Part shown: positions 1 through 8,789 of the stretch, piece after piece
How positions within the stretch are numbered: position 1 is the stretch's first letter
Layout of the letters: each line of letters opens with the position of its first letter
DNA from: an uncultured Clostridia bacterium
GTDB taxonomy: Bacteria; Bacillota; Clostridia; Oscillospirales; Ruminococcaceae
Reading direction: 5' to 3'
DNA: 64,000 bases
Assembly (NCBI GenBank): GCA_945829235.1
Contig: CALZUA010000004.1
Location: 62,001 to 126,000 of the forward strand
Notes under the pieces: generated by a model
Databases searched by the model: none
What the model was told of the DNA's origin: nothing
What the model saw: only the letters and a program-made list of their open reading frames with translations
Program-made: the position numbers and the translations under genes

Positions 1-2
1 CC

Positions 3-254
3 GACAAGTCGCTTAACGAGGGCGCTTGTTTCACGGATTACAGCGGTGAAATCAAGAGCGAAATTCCCGCGCTCACCGGCGCTTATATCGATGAAAAACG
101 CGGCGCACTAAAGGTGACGGACGTTACTCCCGAGGAATACCCGCCTGTTTTGGATATCTTCGCGGACGGGGTTTACCATTTGTATGATTATCAGTTCTTT
201 TACAGAAATCTGCAAAAGAATGTAAAGACGCGAATTGACGCGTTTAACAAGTAA
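3..254 (+). CDS. 3' end of an unrecognised protein (partial)
   Basis: An open frame runs in from the left edge and stops at TAA 252-254, giving about 83 C-terminal residues. The segment is rich in acidic and aromatic residues (for example FADGVYHLYDYQFFYR) and ends in DAFNK. I do not recognise the family and see no membrane segment. It lies 35 bp upstream of the tpiA start in the same direction, so it may be the previous gene of that operon. Confidence 0.6.
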   Translation, partial: DKSLNEGACFTDYSGEIKSEIPALTGAYIDEKRGALKVTDVTPEEYPPVLDIFADGVYHLYDYQFFYRNLQKNVKTRIDAFNK

Positions 255-289
255 TTTTGGGCGAAAGCCATAAGAAAGGATGTTTTACT

Positions 290-1063
290 ATGAACAAATC
301 TGTAAGAAAAGCGGTTATCGCGGGCAACTGGAAGATGAACAAAACTCGTCCCGAGGCAAAGGCGCTCCTTGAGGAGCTCAAGCCGCTGGTTGCCGATGTA
401 AAGGGCGTGGAAATCGTAGCTTGCGTACCTTTCACCAACCTTGAAACCGCTCTTGCCGCAACCGAGGGCACGAACATCAAAATCGGTGCAGAAAACTGCC
501 ACTTCGAGAAGAGCGGTGCGTTCACCGGCGAAATTTCTGCGGATATGCTGGCTGAAATGGGCGTTGAATACGTTGTTCTCGGTCACTCCGAGCGCAGACA
601 GTATTTCAACGAAACCGATGAAACCGTTTACAAGCGCACAAAGGCGGCTCTCGCGGCAGGCTTGAAGCCCATCGTTTGCGTTGGCGAACTGCTTTGGGAG
701 CGCGAGTGCAACATCACCGAGGAGGTTATCGCGCGCCAGATTAAGCTGGATTTCTACGATATCTCCGCTGAGGATATGAAGAAGTGCATCATCGCTTACG
801 AGCCTGTTTGGGCAATCGGCACGGGCAAAACCGCAACCGCAGAGCAGGCTGAGGAGGTTTGCGCGTTTATCAGAGCACAGCTCGAGAAAAAGTACGACAA
901 GGCAACCGCAGAGGCTGTTACCATTCAGTACGGCGGCTCGATGAACGCAAAGAACGCCGAGGAGCTTGTCAAGAAGCCCAACGTTGACGGCGGACTTATC
1001 GGCGGCGCTTCGCTGAAGGCTCCCGATTTCACCGCGATTATCAAGGCGGCTGAGGCGAACTGA
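290..1063 (+). CDS. tpiA: Triosephosphate isomerase
   Basis: Glycolytic enzyme interconverting dihydroxyacetone phosphate and glyceraldehyde 3-phosphate in the cytosol. The 257-residue product shows the family landmarks in order: the N-terminal AGNWKMNK with its active-site Asn and Lys, the GHSERR motif with the catalytic His, AYEPVWAIGTGK with the catalytic Glu and the flexible loop, and the C-terminal phosphate-binding YGGSMNAKN and GLIGGASL. The length is normal. The frame is open back to a TTG at 257, but ATG 290 is preferred because AAGAAAGGA (272-280) sits at ribosome-binding distance. It is followed 34 bp later by gpmI on the same strand, a glycolytic pairing common in Bacillota. Confidence 0.97.
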   Translation: MNKSVRKAVIAGNWKMNKTRPEAKALLEELKPLVADVKGVEIVACVPFTNLETALAATEGTNIKIGAENCHFEKSGAFTGEISADMLAEMGVEYVVLGHSERRQYFNETDETVYKRTKAALAAGLKPIVCVGELLWERECNITEEVIARQIKLDFYDISAEDMKKCIIAYEPVWAIGTGKTATAEQAEEVCAFIRAQLEKKYDKATAEAVTIQYGGSMNAKNAEELVKKPNVDGGLIGGASLKAPDFTAIIKAAEAN

Positions 1064-1097
1064 TTTACTAAAAAGTTGATTGAAAGGATTTGGAAAT

Positions 1098-2666
1098 ATG
1101 TCAAAACCTGTATTATTGGTAGTAATGGACGGCGTTGGTTTCTCGAAAACGGGGCTCGGCGACGCTGTAACTCTGGCGAATACGCCCACTTTGGACTGGC
1201 TTCTCGCAAACTGCCCGAACACGCGTCTTAAGGCGCACGGCGGCGCGGTTGGACTGCCCTCCGATGACGATATGGGCAACTCCGAGGTTGGTCACAACGC
1301 GCTCGGTTGCGGACAGATTTACTCGCAGGGCGCAAAGCTCGTAAACGAGAGCATCGAGAGCGGTAAAATGTACGACTCCGCGGCTTGGAAGGAGCTTGTC
1401 GCAAACTGCGTTTCCAAGAATTCCACGATGCATTTCATCGGTCTTTTGTCCGACGGCAACGTTCACTCGAACATCTCGCACCTGTTCAATATGCTGAAAA
1501 AGGCAAAGGCTGACGGTGTGAAAAAAGCGCGCGTTCACTGCTTGCTGGACGGGCGTGACGTTCCCGCAACCTCCGCTCCTATTTATATTGAGCAACTCGA
1601 AAAGGTGCTCGCGGAGCTGAATGACGACAATTTCAACGGCAAAATCGCTTCGGGCGGCGGCCGTATGAAGATTACGATGGACCGCTATCAGGCTGACTGG
1701 GCGATGGTAGAGCGCGGCTGGAACACCCACGTTAAGGGTGAGGGCAGACAGTTCGCATCGGCTCTTGAGGCTGTTGAAACGTTCCGCAACGAAACCGGCG
1801 CAATCGATCAGGATTTGCCCGCGTTTGTTATCGCGGAAAACGGCGAGCCTGTCGGAAAAATCGTTGATGGCGACAGCGTTATCCTGTTCAACTTCCGCGG
1901 CGACCGTGCAATCGAGCTTTCGATGGCGTTCGACAACGATGAGTTCACCCACTTTGAGCGCGGCGGCAAGCCCAACGTTTGCTATGCGGGTATGCTCGAA
2001 TATGACGGTGATATGAAGCTCCCGAAGCGCTTCCTCGTAAACCCGCCCGAAATCCATGACACGCTTTCCGAGGTGCTTGTTGCGGCTAAGCTCAACCAGT
2101 ACGCGGTATCCGAAACGCAGAAGTACGGTCACGTCACCTATTTCTGGAACGGAAACAGAAGCGGCAAGTTCTCCGAGGAGCTTGAAACGTTCAAGGAAAT
2201 CCCCTCCGACAACGTCAGCTTCGACCAGCGCCCGTGGATGAAGAGCGCGGATATTGTCGATGATTTGATTGAGGCAATCAAGTCCAAGAAGTACGATTTC
2301 CTGCGCTGCAACTTCCCGAACGGCGATATGGTTGGTCACACCGGCTCGCTTCAGGCAACAATTATCGGCGTTGAGGCGGTTGATATCGGGCTTGCAAGAC
2401 TGATGAAGGTTTGCGACGAGTACGGTGTGACGATGCTCATCACCGCCGACCACGGCAACGCGGACGAGATGCTCGAAAAGAACAAGAAGGGCGACATTCA
2501 GGTTCGCACGGCGCACTCGCTCAACCCCGTTCCGTTCATCATCTACGACAAGGACGTCAAGTACACCATCAAGGACGGCGAGTACGGTCTGTCGAACGTT
2601 GCTCCGACCGTTGTCAAGATGTTCGGTCTTGAAGCGCCCGCTTGCTGGCAAGAGAGTATGATTTAA
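1098..2666 (+). CDS. gpmI: 2,3-bisphosphoglycerate-independent phosphoglycerate mutase
   Basis: Interconverts 3- and 2-phosphoglycerate using two Mn ions, with no 2,3-bisphosphoglycerate cofactor. The 522-residue length suits the iPGM (alkaline-phosphatase superfamily) enzymes. Visible landmarks are the N-terminal VVMDGVGFS metal-binding Asp, the GNSEVGHNALG motif with the phosphorylated Ser, HFIGLLSDGNVHS, HCLLDGRDV, the NFPNGDMVGHTG metal site and TADHGNADEM near the C-terminus. ATG 1098 follows GAAAGGATT (1082-1090); an in-frame TTG at 1080 has no better site. It is cotranscribed with tpiA and ends at a strong hairpin terminator. Confidence 0.97.
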   Translation: MSKPVLLVVMDGVGFSKTGLGDAVTLANTPTLDWLLANCPNTRLKAHGGAVGLPSDDDMGNSEVGHNALGCGQIYSQGAKLVNESIESGKMYDSAAWKELVANCVSKNSTMHFIGLLSDGNVHSNISHLFNMLKKAKADGVKKARVHCLLDGRDVPATSAPIYIEQLEKVLAELNDDNFNGKIASGGGRMKITMDRYQADWAMVERGWNTHVKGEGRQFASALEAVETFRNETGAIDQDLPAFVIAENGEPVGKIVDGDSVILFNFRGDRAIELSMAFDNDEFTHFERGGKPNVCYAGMLEYDGDMKLPKRFLVNPPEIHDTLSEVLVAAKLNQYAVSETQKYGHVTYFWNGNRSGKFSEELETFKEIPSDNVSFDQRPWMKSADIVDDLIEAIKSKKYDFLRCNFPNGDMVGHTGSLQATIIGVEAVDIGLARLMKVCDEYGVTMLITADHGNADEMLEKNKKGDIQVRTAHSLNPVPFIIYDKDVKYTIKDGEYGLSNVAPTVVKMFGLEAPACWQESMI

Positions 2667-2685
2667 CTTAGTTTTCTCATAAAAA

Positions 2686-2716
2686 CGCGCTCCCGAGTGA
2701 TTTCGGGAGCGTTTTC
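2686..2716. terminator. Bidirectional terminator between gpmI and the radical SAM gene
   Basis: A 9-bp perfect stem CGCTCCCGA (2688-2696) / TCGGGAGCG (2703-2711) with a 6-base loop is followed by TTTT on the + strand. The - strand reads the same stem followed by a T-rich run. It separates the convergent gpmI and radical SAM genes. Confidence 0.85.
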
Positions 2717-2742
2717 TGTTATAACCGGTTACCGTGTTTCCT

Positions 2743-3603
2743 TTATAATAAGGTTAGTTGTTCGGGTTCATCGAGCGTGTTGAGGAACGAGAAAACCTCG
2801 TTCTGATTGCGGACAATGCCGTGTTTATCGCAAAATTCCGTGAAATACCGCCAAAGTTTCTCGTGATTTGGCGAGGGCAACTCGTAGTTGTTGCCGTAGT
2901 AACGCTCGTATTTTTGGCGAAGTCCGGGGAAATGCTTGTCGAGCGCGGCGTAAAAATACTCTCGGTCACCGCTTCGGAGAGTCAGCCCCATACCGAACGA
3001 AATTATCCCGTAAACACCGGCACCGGCGATGTTTTCGAGTAGCTTTGCGAGATTTTCCACGGTATCGTTGATGAACGGCAGAAGCGGCGTGAGCCACACA
3101 ACGGTCGGAATCCCGCGCTTTTTCATCTCGCACAGCACCTCAACCCGCCGTGATGTCACGCACACATTTGGCTCAACAATGCGGCAAAGCTCGTCATCAG
3201 CGGTCGTGAGCGTCATCTGAACCACGGCTTTTGTCTTGCTGTTAATTTCTTCCAGCAAGTCGATGTCGCGCATAACCAAATCCGATTTCGTGAGCAGAGC
3301 CGCGCCGAAATCGTATTTGTCAATAGTTTCCAAGCACCGCCGCGTTATCCGCAAATCCTTTTCAATCGGTATATATGGGTCGCACATCGCGCCCGTGCCT
3401 ATCATACAGCGCCGCCGCTTCGCCCGCAGAGCCGCTTCGAGCAACTCGGGCGCGTTTTGCTTAACCTCGATATCCTCGAAATCGTGCGGCATATTGTAGC
3501 AGTCGCTTCGCGCATCGCAGTAAATGCACCCGTGCAAACAGCCGCGGTACACGTTCATACCGTTTTTCGCGCTCAAAATTCCCTTCGCTTGTACAAAATG
3601 CAT
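2743..3603 (-). CDS. SPL-family radical SAM protein
   Basis: The 286-residue protein has the radical SAM CX3CX2C cluster motif near the N-terminus (RGCLHGCIYCDARSDCY) within a context typical of the SPL (spore photoproduct lyase-like, Rv2578c-type) group: MHFVQAKGIL upstream and PYIPIEKDLRITRR and TLTTADDELCRIVEPN downstream. These proteins bind a 4Fe-4S cluster and S-adenosylmethionine, but the substrate of this subgroup is not established. The gene is monocistronic, convergent with gpmI and divergent from hrcA. The start is supported by AAGGTGAAATTATG and a consensus promoter upstream. True spore photoproduct lyase is less likely because this subgroup is distinct and shorter. Confidence 0.85.
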   Translation of the reverse strand: MHFVQAKGILSAKNGMNVYRGCLHGCIYCDARSDCYNMPHDFEDIEVKQNAPELLEAALRAKRRRCMIGTGAMCDPYIPIEKDLRITRRCLETIDKYDFGAALLTKSDLVMRDIDLLEEINSKTKAVVQMTLTTADDELCRIVEPNVCVTSRRVEVLCEMKKRGIPTVVWLTPLLPFINDTVENLAKLLENIAGAGVYGIISFGMGLTLRSGDREYFYAALDKHFPGLRQKYERYYGNNYELPSPNHEKLWRYFTEFCDKHGIVRNQNEVFSFLNTLDEPEQLTLL

Positions 3604-3639
3604 AATTTCACCTTGTTCATCACATTATTGCTCGTGAAT

Positions 3640-3668
3640 ATTATACCGCATTTCACCGCGTTTGTCAA
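3640..3668 (-). promoter_or_regulatory. Sigma-A promoter of the radical SAM gene
   Basis: On the - strand, TTGACA (3668-3663) is followed by a 17-bp spacer and TATAAT (3645-3640), a perfect match to consensus, about 37 bp before the start codon. Confidence 0.85.
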
Positions 3669-3783
3669 GACTTGCTCCTATAAATATAGTATAAAATCGC
3701 GGGAAAATACAGAATATAGTAATATTGCACAATTTATTATTAAAAAATTAGCGCGAGTTTGTAATCTTTTTTTGCAAAAACCC

Positions 3784-3812
3784 TTGACAAAATGAGTTAA
3801 ATGTGATAAATT
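3784..3812 (+). promoter_or_regulatory. Probable promoter of the hrcA operon
   Basis: TTGACA (3784-3789) is followed, 17 bp later, by a weak -10 TAAATT (3807-3812). A better -10 match, TATAAT at 3812-3817, lies 22 bp from the -35. Either way the promoter abuts the CIRCE operator. Confidence 0.6.
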
Positions 3813-3816
3813 ATAA

Positions 3817-3843
3817 TTAGCACTCGGAGAGAGTGAGTGCTAA
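3817..3843 (+). promoter_or_regulatory. CIRCE operator (HrcA binding site)
   Basis: Perfect inverted repeat TTAGCACTC-N9-GAGTGCTAA, identical to the CIRCE consensus. HrcA binds it to repress heat-shock operons, so the operon that starts with hrcA is predicted to be autoregulated. It lies between the -10 box and the preferred hrcA start. Confidence 0.97.
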
Positions 3844-3883
3844 ACAAAAGTTCACGGCGAAAAAAAGAAAGGTGGGAGCTTCG

Positions 3884-4933
3884 GTGGATACGCGTGGAAT
3901 GAAAATTCTGACGGCGATTATCGATGAGTATATCAGAACAGGCGAGCCAGTCGGTTCAAAAGCTCTTGCCGAAACGCACGACCTCAAGGTTTCCTCCGCG
4001 ACAATCCGCAACACAATGGCGGCTCTTGAGCAGGAGGGTTACCTCGACCACCCGCACACCTCCGCAGGACGCGTGCCAACGTTCAAGGGCTTTCGGTACT
4101 ACATCGATAACCTGATGAACCCCGAGCCTGTTGCCGCGGAAAATATCTCGCGTATTGATGAGTTCTTTGACGAGAGCAGTTTAACCGATGACGCGATTAT
4201 CGAAAGCGCCTCGACTGCGCTTGCCGAAATCACGAAATGCGCGGCGATTTCCACAAATCACGCGTCAAAGTTTTCGGTGATATCAAAGGTTGACGTTATC
4301 CCGACAGGGCGGAGAATGTACGTTTTGTTGCTGATAACCTCGAACGGTGCGATTAAAAACAAGGTCTGCCGAATGGAGTTTGACCTCACCGATGAGCAAA
4401 TGCGCGGCTTCACGGAGTTTCTGAACGACCACTTGCGCGGCGTGAACCTCGAAAATATGTCCGAGGAGTACGTTGAAAAGCTGGTTTCCGCGATGAGCAG
4501 TTATATGCTCTCGCTCTCGCCGCTTCTTCACGCGGTTTATGAGCTGTCCGAGGAGATGATGCGCGACAGCGTTGCCGTGAAAGGCGAAGCAAATCTTCTC
4601 GCGTGCAGTGAAATTCCAACTCAGGACGTGATGAAGTTCCTCGAGCAGAAAAGCCTGTTCCCCGAGATGCTTGACGGAGCGCTTTCGGGAATTTCGGTGA
4701 AATTCGGCGAGGAGGACGGAACGTTTGCGATATCTAACTCAACTGTTGTGAGCGCAAACTATTACAAAGACGGTAAGCCCGCGGGAACTCTCGGTATAAT
4801 CGGTCCTATGCGGCTCGATTATCGAAAGGTTATCCCGTATATCGAATATTTGAGCAAAAAAGTAACGCGACTGCTTTCCGATGAGGGCTGTTTGCAGATA
4901 GAAAGTGAGGAAATTGACGACAATGATGAATGA
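3884..4933 (+). CDS. hrcA: Heat-inducible transcription repressor HrcA
   Basis: HrcA binds CIRCE and represses heat-shock genes; GroE usually maintains its activity. The 349-residue product begins with the family's N-terminal winged-helix region (TRGMKILTAIIDEYIRTGE, PVGSKALAETHDLKVSSATI, MAALEQEGYLDHPHTSAGRV) and ends with the typical IGPMRLDYRKVIPYIEYLS. An in-frame GTG at 3833 would lie inside the CIRCE element and has no ribosome binding site. GTG 3884 follows AAAGGTGGGAG (3868-3878) and gives the usual N-terminus, so it is preferred. First gene of hrcA-grpE-dnaK-dnaJ. Confidence 0.95.
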   Translation: MDTRGMKILTAIIDEYIRTGEPVGSKALAETHDLKVSSATIRNTMAALEQEGYLDHPHTSAGRVPTFKGFRYYIDNLMNPEPVAAENISRIDEFFDESSLTDDAIIESASTALAEITKCAAISTNHASKFSVISKVDVIPTGRRMYVLLLITSNGAIKNKVCRMEFDLTDEQMRGFTEFLNDHLRGVNLENMSEEYVEKLVSAMSSYMLSLSPLLHAVYELSEEMMRDSVAVKGEANLLACSEIPTQDVMKFLEQKSLFPEMLDGALSGISVKFGEEDGTFAISNSTVVSANYYKDGKPAGTLGIIGPMRLDYRKVIPYIEYLSKKVTRLLSDEGCLQIESEEIDDNDE

Positions 4934-5459
4934 AGAAGAAATAGAAAAGACCGAGGACATTTCCGAGGAACAGGCTGAACAAAATGTTGAACAGGAAAAT
5001 CAGCCCGAGGAAACCGAGGTAAACGAAGCCGACAAGGTTGCCGAGGAGCTTTCGGCGGTGAAAGAACAGCTTGTTCGGACAATGGCGGAGTACGATAACT
5101 TCCGCAAGCGTTCACAGCGCGAAAAGGACGCGCTCCGAGCTGATATTATCGTAAACGTGACCTCAAAGTTTTTGCCCGTTATGGACAATCTCGAGAGAGC
5201 GCTCAGCGCGGATTGCACCGATGAGAACTACAAAAGCGGCGTGAAGATGATTTACGACAGCTTTATGGAAACGCTCAAAAATCTCGGAGTTGAGGAAATC
5301 GAAAGCGACGGCGCGGATTTCTCGCCGAATTTGCATCAGGCGGTGCAGAAAATTGCTTCCGAGGAAGTTGAAAGCGGAAAGGTTGCTCAAACCTTCGCAA
5401 AGGGCTACAAAATCGGCGACAAGGTTATCAGATTTGCGGTAGTCGCTGTTGCCGAATAG
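4923..5459 (+). CDS. grpE: GrpE, nucleotide exchange factor of DnaK
   Basis: GrpE promotes ADP release from DnaK in the chaperone cycle. The 178-residue product has the expected acidic, disordered N-terminus (about residues 1-50, many Glu), then a long helix with EYDNFRKRSQREKDALR, the FLPVMDNLERAL motif and a C-terminal beta domain ending VAQTFAKGYKIGDKVIRFAVVAVAE. Two adjacent ATGs (4923 and 4926) overlap the end of hrcA, which suggests translational coupling; the nearest Shine-Dalgarno-like sequence is GTGAGG at 4905-4910. Confidence 0.95.
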   Translation: MMNEEEIEKTEDISEEQAEQNVEQENQPEETEVNEADKVAEELSAVKEQLVRTMAEYDNFRKRSQREKDALRADIIVNVTSKFLPVMDNLERALSADCTDENYKSGVKMIYDSFMETLKNLGVEEIESDGADFSPNLHQAVQKIASEEVESGKVAQTFAKGYKIGDKVIRFAVVAVAE

Positions 5460-5525
5460 CAATAAAGGTTAGTTTCTAACCAAATTAAAAAGCAAGAAAT
5501 TTCATTTTGAAAAGGAGATAATATT

Positions 5526-7373
5526 ATGAGCAAGATTATTGGTATTGACTTAGGTACTACAAATAGCTGTGTATCCGTTATCGAGGGCGGCGAGCCTGTG
5601 GTTATCACGAACTCCGAGGGTTCGAGAACAACTCCTTCGGTTGTCGCTTTCACAAAGGACGGCGAGCGCCTTGTCGGACAGCTCGCAAAGAACCAGGCTG
5701 TTCAGAACCCCGATAAGACCGTTATTTCAATCAAGCGCCATATGGGCAGCGATTACAAGGTTGACATTGACGGCAAAAAGTACACACCGCAGGAAATTTC
5801 CGCGATGATTTTGCAGAAGCTGAAGGGTGACGCGGAAGCGTACCTCGGCGAAAAGGTAACGGACGCGGTTATCACTGTTCCCGCTTACTTCACCGACTCT
5901 CAGCGTCAGGCAACCAAGGACGCAGGACAGATTGCGGGACTTAACGTTCAGCGTATCATCAACGAGCCGACTGCCGCGGCGCTTGCTTATGGTGTAGATA
6001 AGGAAGAAGAGCAGAATATCGTGGTTTACGACCTCGGCGGCGGTACGTTCGATGTATCCGTAATCAACATCGGTGACGGCGTTCAGGAGGTTCTCGCAAC
6101 TGCCGGCAACAACCACCTCGGCGGCGATGACTTCGACCAGAGAATTATCGACTGGCTGAAAGATGAGTTCAAGAAGTCGGACGGGATTGACCTGTCGAGC
6201 GATAAATTTGCAATGCAGAGATTGAAGGATGAGGCTGAAAAGGCGAAGATTGCCCTCTCCAACTCCACCACCGTCAACATCTCCATTCCGTATATCACCG
6301 CAGACGCAACCGGTCCCAAGCACTTGAACGTAACCCTTTCGAGAGCAAAGTTCAACGACCTCACCTCCGACCTTGTTGAAATGACAATGGGCCCGCTGAA
6401 ACAGGCAATTTCGGACAGCGGTCTTGACAAGAAGGATATCCACAAGATTTTGCTTGTCGGCGGTTCTACAAGAATCCCCGCTGTACAGGACGCTGTTAAG
6501 AACTTTATCGGCAAAGAGCCGTTCAAGGGAATCAACCCCGATGAGTGCGTTGCAATCGGCGCTTCTATTCAGGGCGGTGTTTTGAACAAGGAAGTACAGG
6601 GTATCGTACTGCTCGATGTAGCGCCGCTGTCGCTCGGTATCGAAACCGCAGGCGGTATCTGCACCAGAATGATTGAGCGCAACACCACCATTCCTACCAA
6701 GGAAACAAAGGTGTTCACAACCTATGCAGACAACCAGCCGTCTGTTGATATAAACGTTCTTCAGGGTGAACGTGAGTTCGCGAAGGACAACAAGTCTATC
6801 GGCAACTTCCGTCTTGACGGTATTGCTCCCGCTCCTCGCGGAATCCCGCAGATTGAGGTTACCTTTGATATCGACGCAAACGGTATCGTAAACGTAACCG
6901 CAAAGGACAAGGGCACCGGCAAGGAACAGCACATCTCCATCACCGCTTCCACAAATATGTCGAAGGAAGATATCGACAGAGCTGTTCGTGAGGCTGAGGC
7001 TTATGCGGCTGAGGACAAGAAGCGCAAGGAGGACGTTGACGCGAGAAACGAAGCGGACTCGATGGTTTATCAGATTAAGAAGTCGATGACCGAGTTCGGC
7101 GACAAGGTTTCCGCTGATGATAAGGCAAAGGTTGAGCCGAAGATTACCGCTCTCGAGGAAGCGCTCAAGGGCACCGATATCGAGGCAATCAAGAAGGCTA
7201 AGGAAGAGCTTCAGACCGCGTTCTACGAGGTTGCACAGAAGGTTTATCAGGCTGACCCGAACGCCGCGGCGGCCGCGGGAGCTGACGTTTCCGGTGCAAC
7301 GGGAGCGGCTTCCGACAACAACGGCGGCAACAACGACGACGGTGCGGTTGACGTTGAATTTACCGAGAAATAA
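5526..7373 (+). CDS. dnaK: Molecular chaperone DnaK (Hsp70)
   Basis: ATP-dependent Hsp70 chaperone. The 615-residue sequence starts with the nucleotide-binding signature [14 protein letters not shown], followed by [13 protein letters not shown] and [14 protein letters not shown]. The interdomain linker region contains [17 protein letters not shown] and the substrate-binding domain contains [15 protein letters not shown]-like sequence (here [18 protein letters not shown]). The C-terminus is a Gly/Ala/Asn-rich tail ending in an acidic [12 protein letters not shown], the usual DnaK ending. AAAGGAGATAATATTATG gives a strong start. The 66-bp gap to grpE contains a small GGTTAG/CTAACC hairpin but no obvious second promoter. 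Confidence 0.98.
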   Translation: MSKIIGIDLGTTNSCVSVIEGGEPVVITNSEGSRTTPSVVAFTKDGERLVGQLAKNQAVQNPDKTVISIKRHMGSDYKVDIDGKKYTPQEISAMILQKLKGDAEAYLGEKVTDAVITVPAYFTDSQRQATKDAGQIAGLNVQRIINEPTAAALAYGVDKEEEQNIVVYDLGGGTFDVSVINIGDGVQEVLATAGNNHLGGDDFDQRIIDWLKDEFKKSDGIDLSSDKFAMQRLKDEAEKAKIALSNSTTVNISIPYITADATGPKHLNVTLSRAKFNDLTSDLVEMTMGPLKQAISDSGLDKKDIHKILLVGGSTRIPAVQDAVKNFIGKEPFKGINPDECVAIGASIQGGVLNKEVQGIVLLDVAPLSLGIETAGGICTRMIERNTTIPTKETKVFTTYADNQPSVDINVLQGEREFAKDNKSIGNFRLDGIAPAPRGIPQIEVTFDIDANGIVNVTAKDKGTGKEQHISITASTNMSKEDIDRAVREAEAYAAEDKKRKEDVDARNEADSMVYQIKKSMTEFGDKVSADDKAKVEPKITALEEALKGTDIEAIKKAKEELQTAFYEVAQKVYQADPNAAAAAGADVSGATGAASDNNGGNNDDGAVDVEFTEK

Positions 7374-7392
7374 GTTTTTCACAATCAATCGG

Positions 7393-7430
7393 GGCATCGC
7401 CTTGCGGGAAATCCGCAGGGCGTTGTCTTG
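7393..7430 (+). other. Hairpin between dnaK and dnaJ
   Basis: CGCCTTGCGG (7398-7407) pairs with CCGCAGGGCG (7413-7422) with one G-U pair and a 5-base loop, and the helix can extend outward. It is followed by only a weak T-run (TTGTCTTG), so it may be a leaky terminator or an RNA processing/stability element that adjusts DnaJ relative to DnaK. Confidence 0.5.
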
Positions 7431-7455
7431 ATTAAATGTTAGGAAAGATGATTTT

Positions 7456-8619
7456 ATGGAAAAGAGAGATTATTATGAGGTCTTAGGGTTGCAAAAGGGG
7501 GCAACGGACGCCGAAATCAAAAAGGCTTACCGCAAGCTCGCGAAGCAATATCACCCCGACTTGAACCCCGATGACCCGACTGCCGCGGAGAAGTTCAAGG
7601 AGATAAACGAGGCAAATCAGGTGCTTTCCGACCCCGACAAACGCGCGAAATACGACCAGTTCGGCTTTGCGGGTGTTGACTCAAGCTACGGCGGCGGCTC
7701 GAATTTCACGGGCGGAATGGACGGCGTGGATTTGAGCGATATTTTCAGCGATATTTTCGGCGGCGGCTTCGGTGGATTTGGCGGCGGATTCAGCTCACGT
7801 TCATCGAGCGCAAATGCCCCGAGAAGAGGCGCGGATATTGCTTCGTCGCTGGATATCAGCTTTATGGACGCTTGCAAGGGCGTTTCGCGCGATATTACGA
7901 TTAACCGCACGGAGGAGTGCCCCGATTGTAGCGGCACGGGTGCGGCTTCGGGCAGTACAACAAAAACCTGCCCCGACTGTAACGGCAGAGGCGTGGTTAC
8001 GGTTCAGCAGAGAAGTATGTTTGGTATGATGCAGAGCCAGCGGCCTTGTACAAAGTGCGGCGGTAAGGGTAAAATTATCGAAAAGCCGTGCGGAAAGTGC
8101 GGCGGCTCGGGACACGTCAACCAGCGCAAAACCGTCACGGTTAAAGTCCCTGCGGGTATTGATGACGGAATGTTGCTGAACGTACGCGGACAGGGCTCAG
8201 TCGGTTCAAACGGCGGTTCTCGCGGTGATTTGAAGGTAAAGATTTCCGTGAAATCCGACCCTGTTTTCGAGCGCGAGGATTACAATATCTGGATTGATTT
8301 CCCGATTACTTACGCTCAGGCGACGCTTGGCGCGGAGATTGAGGTGCCGACAATTGACGGCAAGGTGAGCTACAACGTTCCCGCGGGAACTCAGCCGGGA
8401 ACCGTTTTCAGACTGCGCGGAAAGGGCGTTCAGCGCCTTCAGCAGAGCGAGGGTAACCGCGGCGACCAGATGGTGAGAATAAGCGTGGAAGTTCCCAAAA
8501 ACCTCACAAAACCGCAAAAGGACGCGCTTTTGGCGTTTGAAGAAAAGCTCGGTGAAAAGAACTATGAAAAGCGCAAGAGCTTTTTCGATAAGATTAAAGA
8601 AAAGTTTGCAAACAAATAA
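7456..8619 (+). CDS. dnaJ: Chaperone protein DnaJ (Hsp40)
   Basis: Co-chaperone that delivers substrates to DnaK and stimulates its ATPase. The 387-residue type I J-protein shows a J-domain with the HPD motif ([11 protein letters not shown]), a Gly/Phe-rich linker (about residues 75-115, [13 protein letters not shown]), four zinc-binding CxxCxGxG repeats ([36 protein letters not shown]) and the C-terminal substrate-binding domain. The start follows AGGAAAGATGATTTTATG. Last gene of the heat-shock operon, with a terminator 5 bp after its stop. Confidence 0.97.
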   Translation: MEKRDYYEVLGLQKGATDAEIKKAYRKLAKQYHPDLNPDDPTAAEKFKEINEANQVLSDPDKRAKYDQFGFAGVDSSYGGGSNFTGGMDGVDLSDIFSDIFGGGFGGFGGGFSSRSSSANAPRRGADIASSLDISFMDACKGVSRDITINRTEECPDCSGTGAASGSTTKTCPDCNGRGVVTVQQRSMFGMMQSQRPCTKCGGKGKIIEKPCGKCGGSGHVNQRKTVTVKVPAGIDDGMLLNVRGQGSVGSNGGSRGDLKVKISVKSDPVFEREDYNIWIDFPITYAQATLGAEIEVPTIDGKVSYNVPAGTQPGTVFRLRGKGVQRLQQSEGNRGDQMVRISVEVPKNLTKPQKDALLAFEEKLGEKNYEKRKSFFDKIKEKFANK

Positions 8620-8624
8620 AAATC

Positions 8625-8655
8625 GCTCCGGAGAAATTCTTCGGAGCTGTTTTTA
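8625..8655 (+). terminator. Terminator of the hrcA-dnaJ operon
   Basis: GCTCCGGAGA (8625-8634) pairs with TTCTTCGGAGC (to 8647) around a short loop, one G-U pair, followed by TGTTTTTA. The position right after dnaJ fits intrinsic termination. Confidence 0.85.
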
Positions 8656-8734
8656 TAGAAAAAACAAGGTGTGCAAAAAACTATCGACAAAATGACCAAG
8701 AGAAATTCTTCGGAGCTGTTTTTATAGAAAAAAC
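8631..8734. repeat. 35-bp direct repeat of the dnaJ terminator 3' half
   Basis: Positions 8631-8665 recur exactly at 8700-8734. The second copy carries only the 3' arm and T-run of the terminator, so it cannot fold the same hairpin. The 69-bp period suggests a local duplication. Confidence 0.8.
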
Positions 8735-8753
8735 CGGAGATTGCTCTCCGGTT
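8732..8753 (-). terminator. Terminator of the surface-protein gene
   Basis: On the - strand, AACCGGAGA/TCTCCGGTT form a 9-bp perfect stem with a 4-base loop, followed by a run of six T. It lies 37 bp past the stop of the gene at 8790. Confidence 0.85.
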
Positions 8754-8789
8754 AGTGTGGAATTGCGTTTTTTCTTTTGATGAGGAGGA

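Noticed and set aside
1113-2651. Long - strand open frame opposite gpmI (and similar ones opposite dnaK, glnN and eno)
   Set aside because: Shadow frames of highly codon-biased core genes; no homology, no ribosome binding sites, and the opposite strand has clear conserved enzymes.
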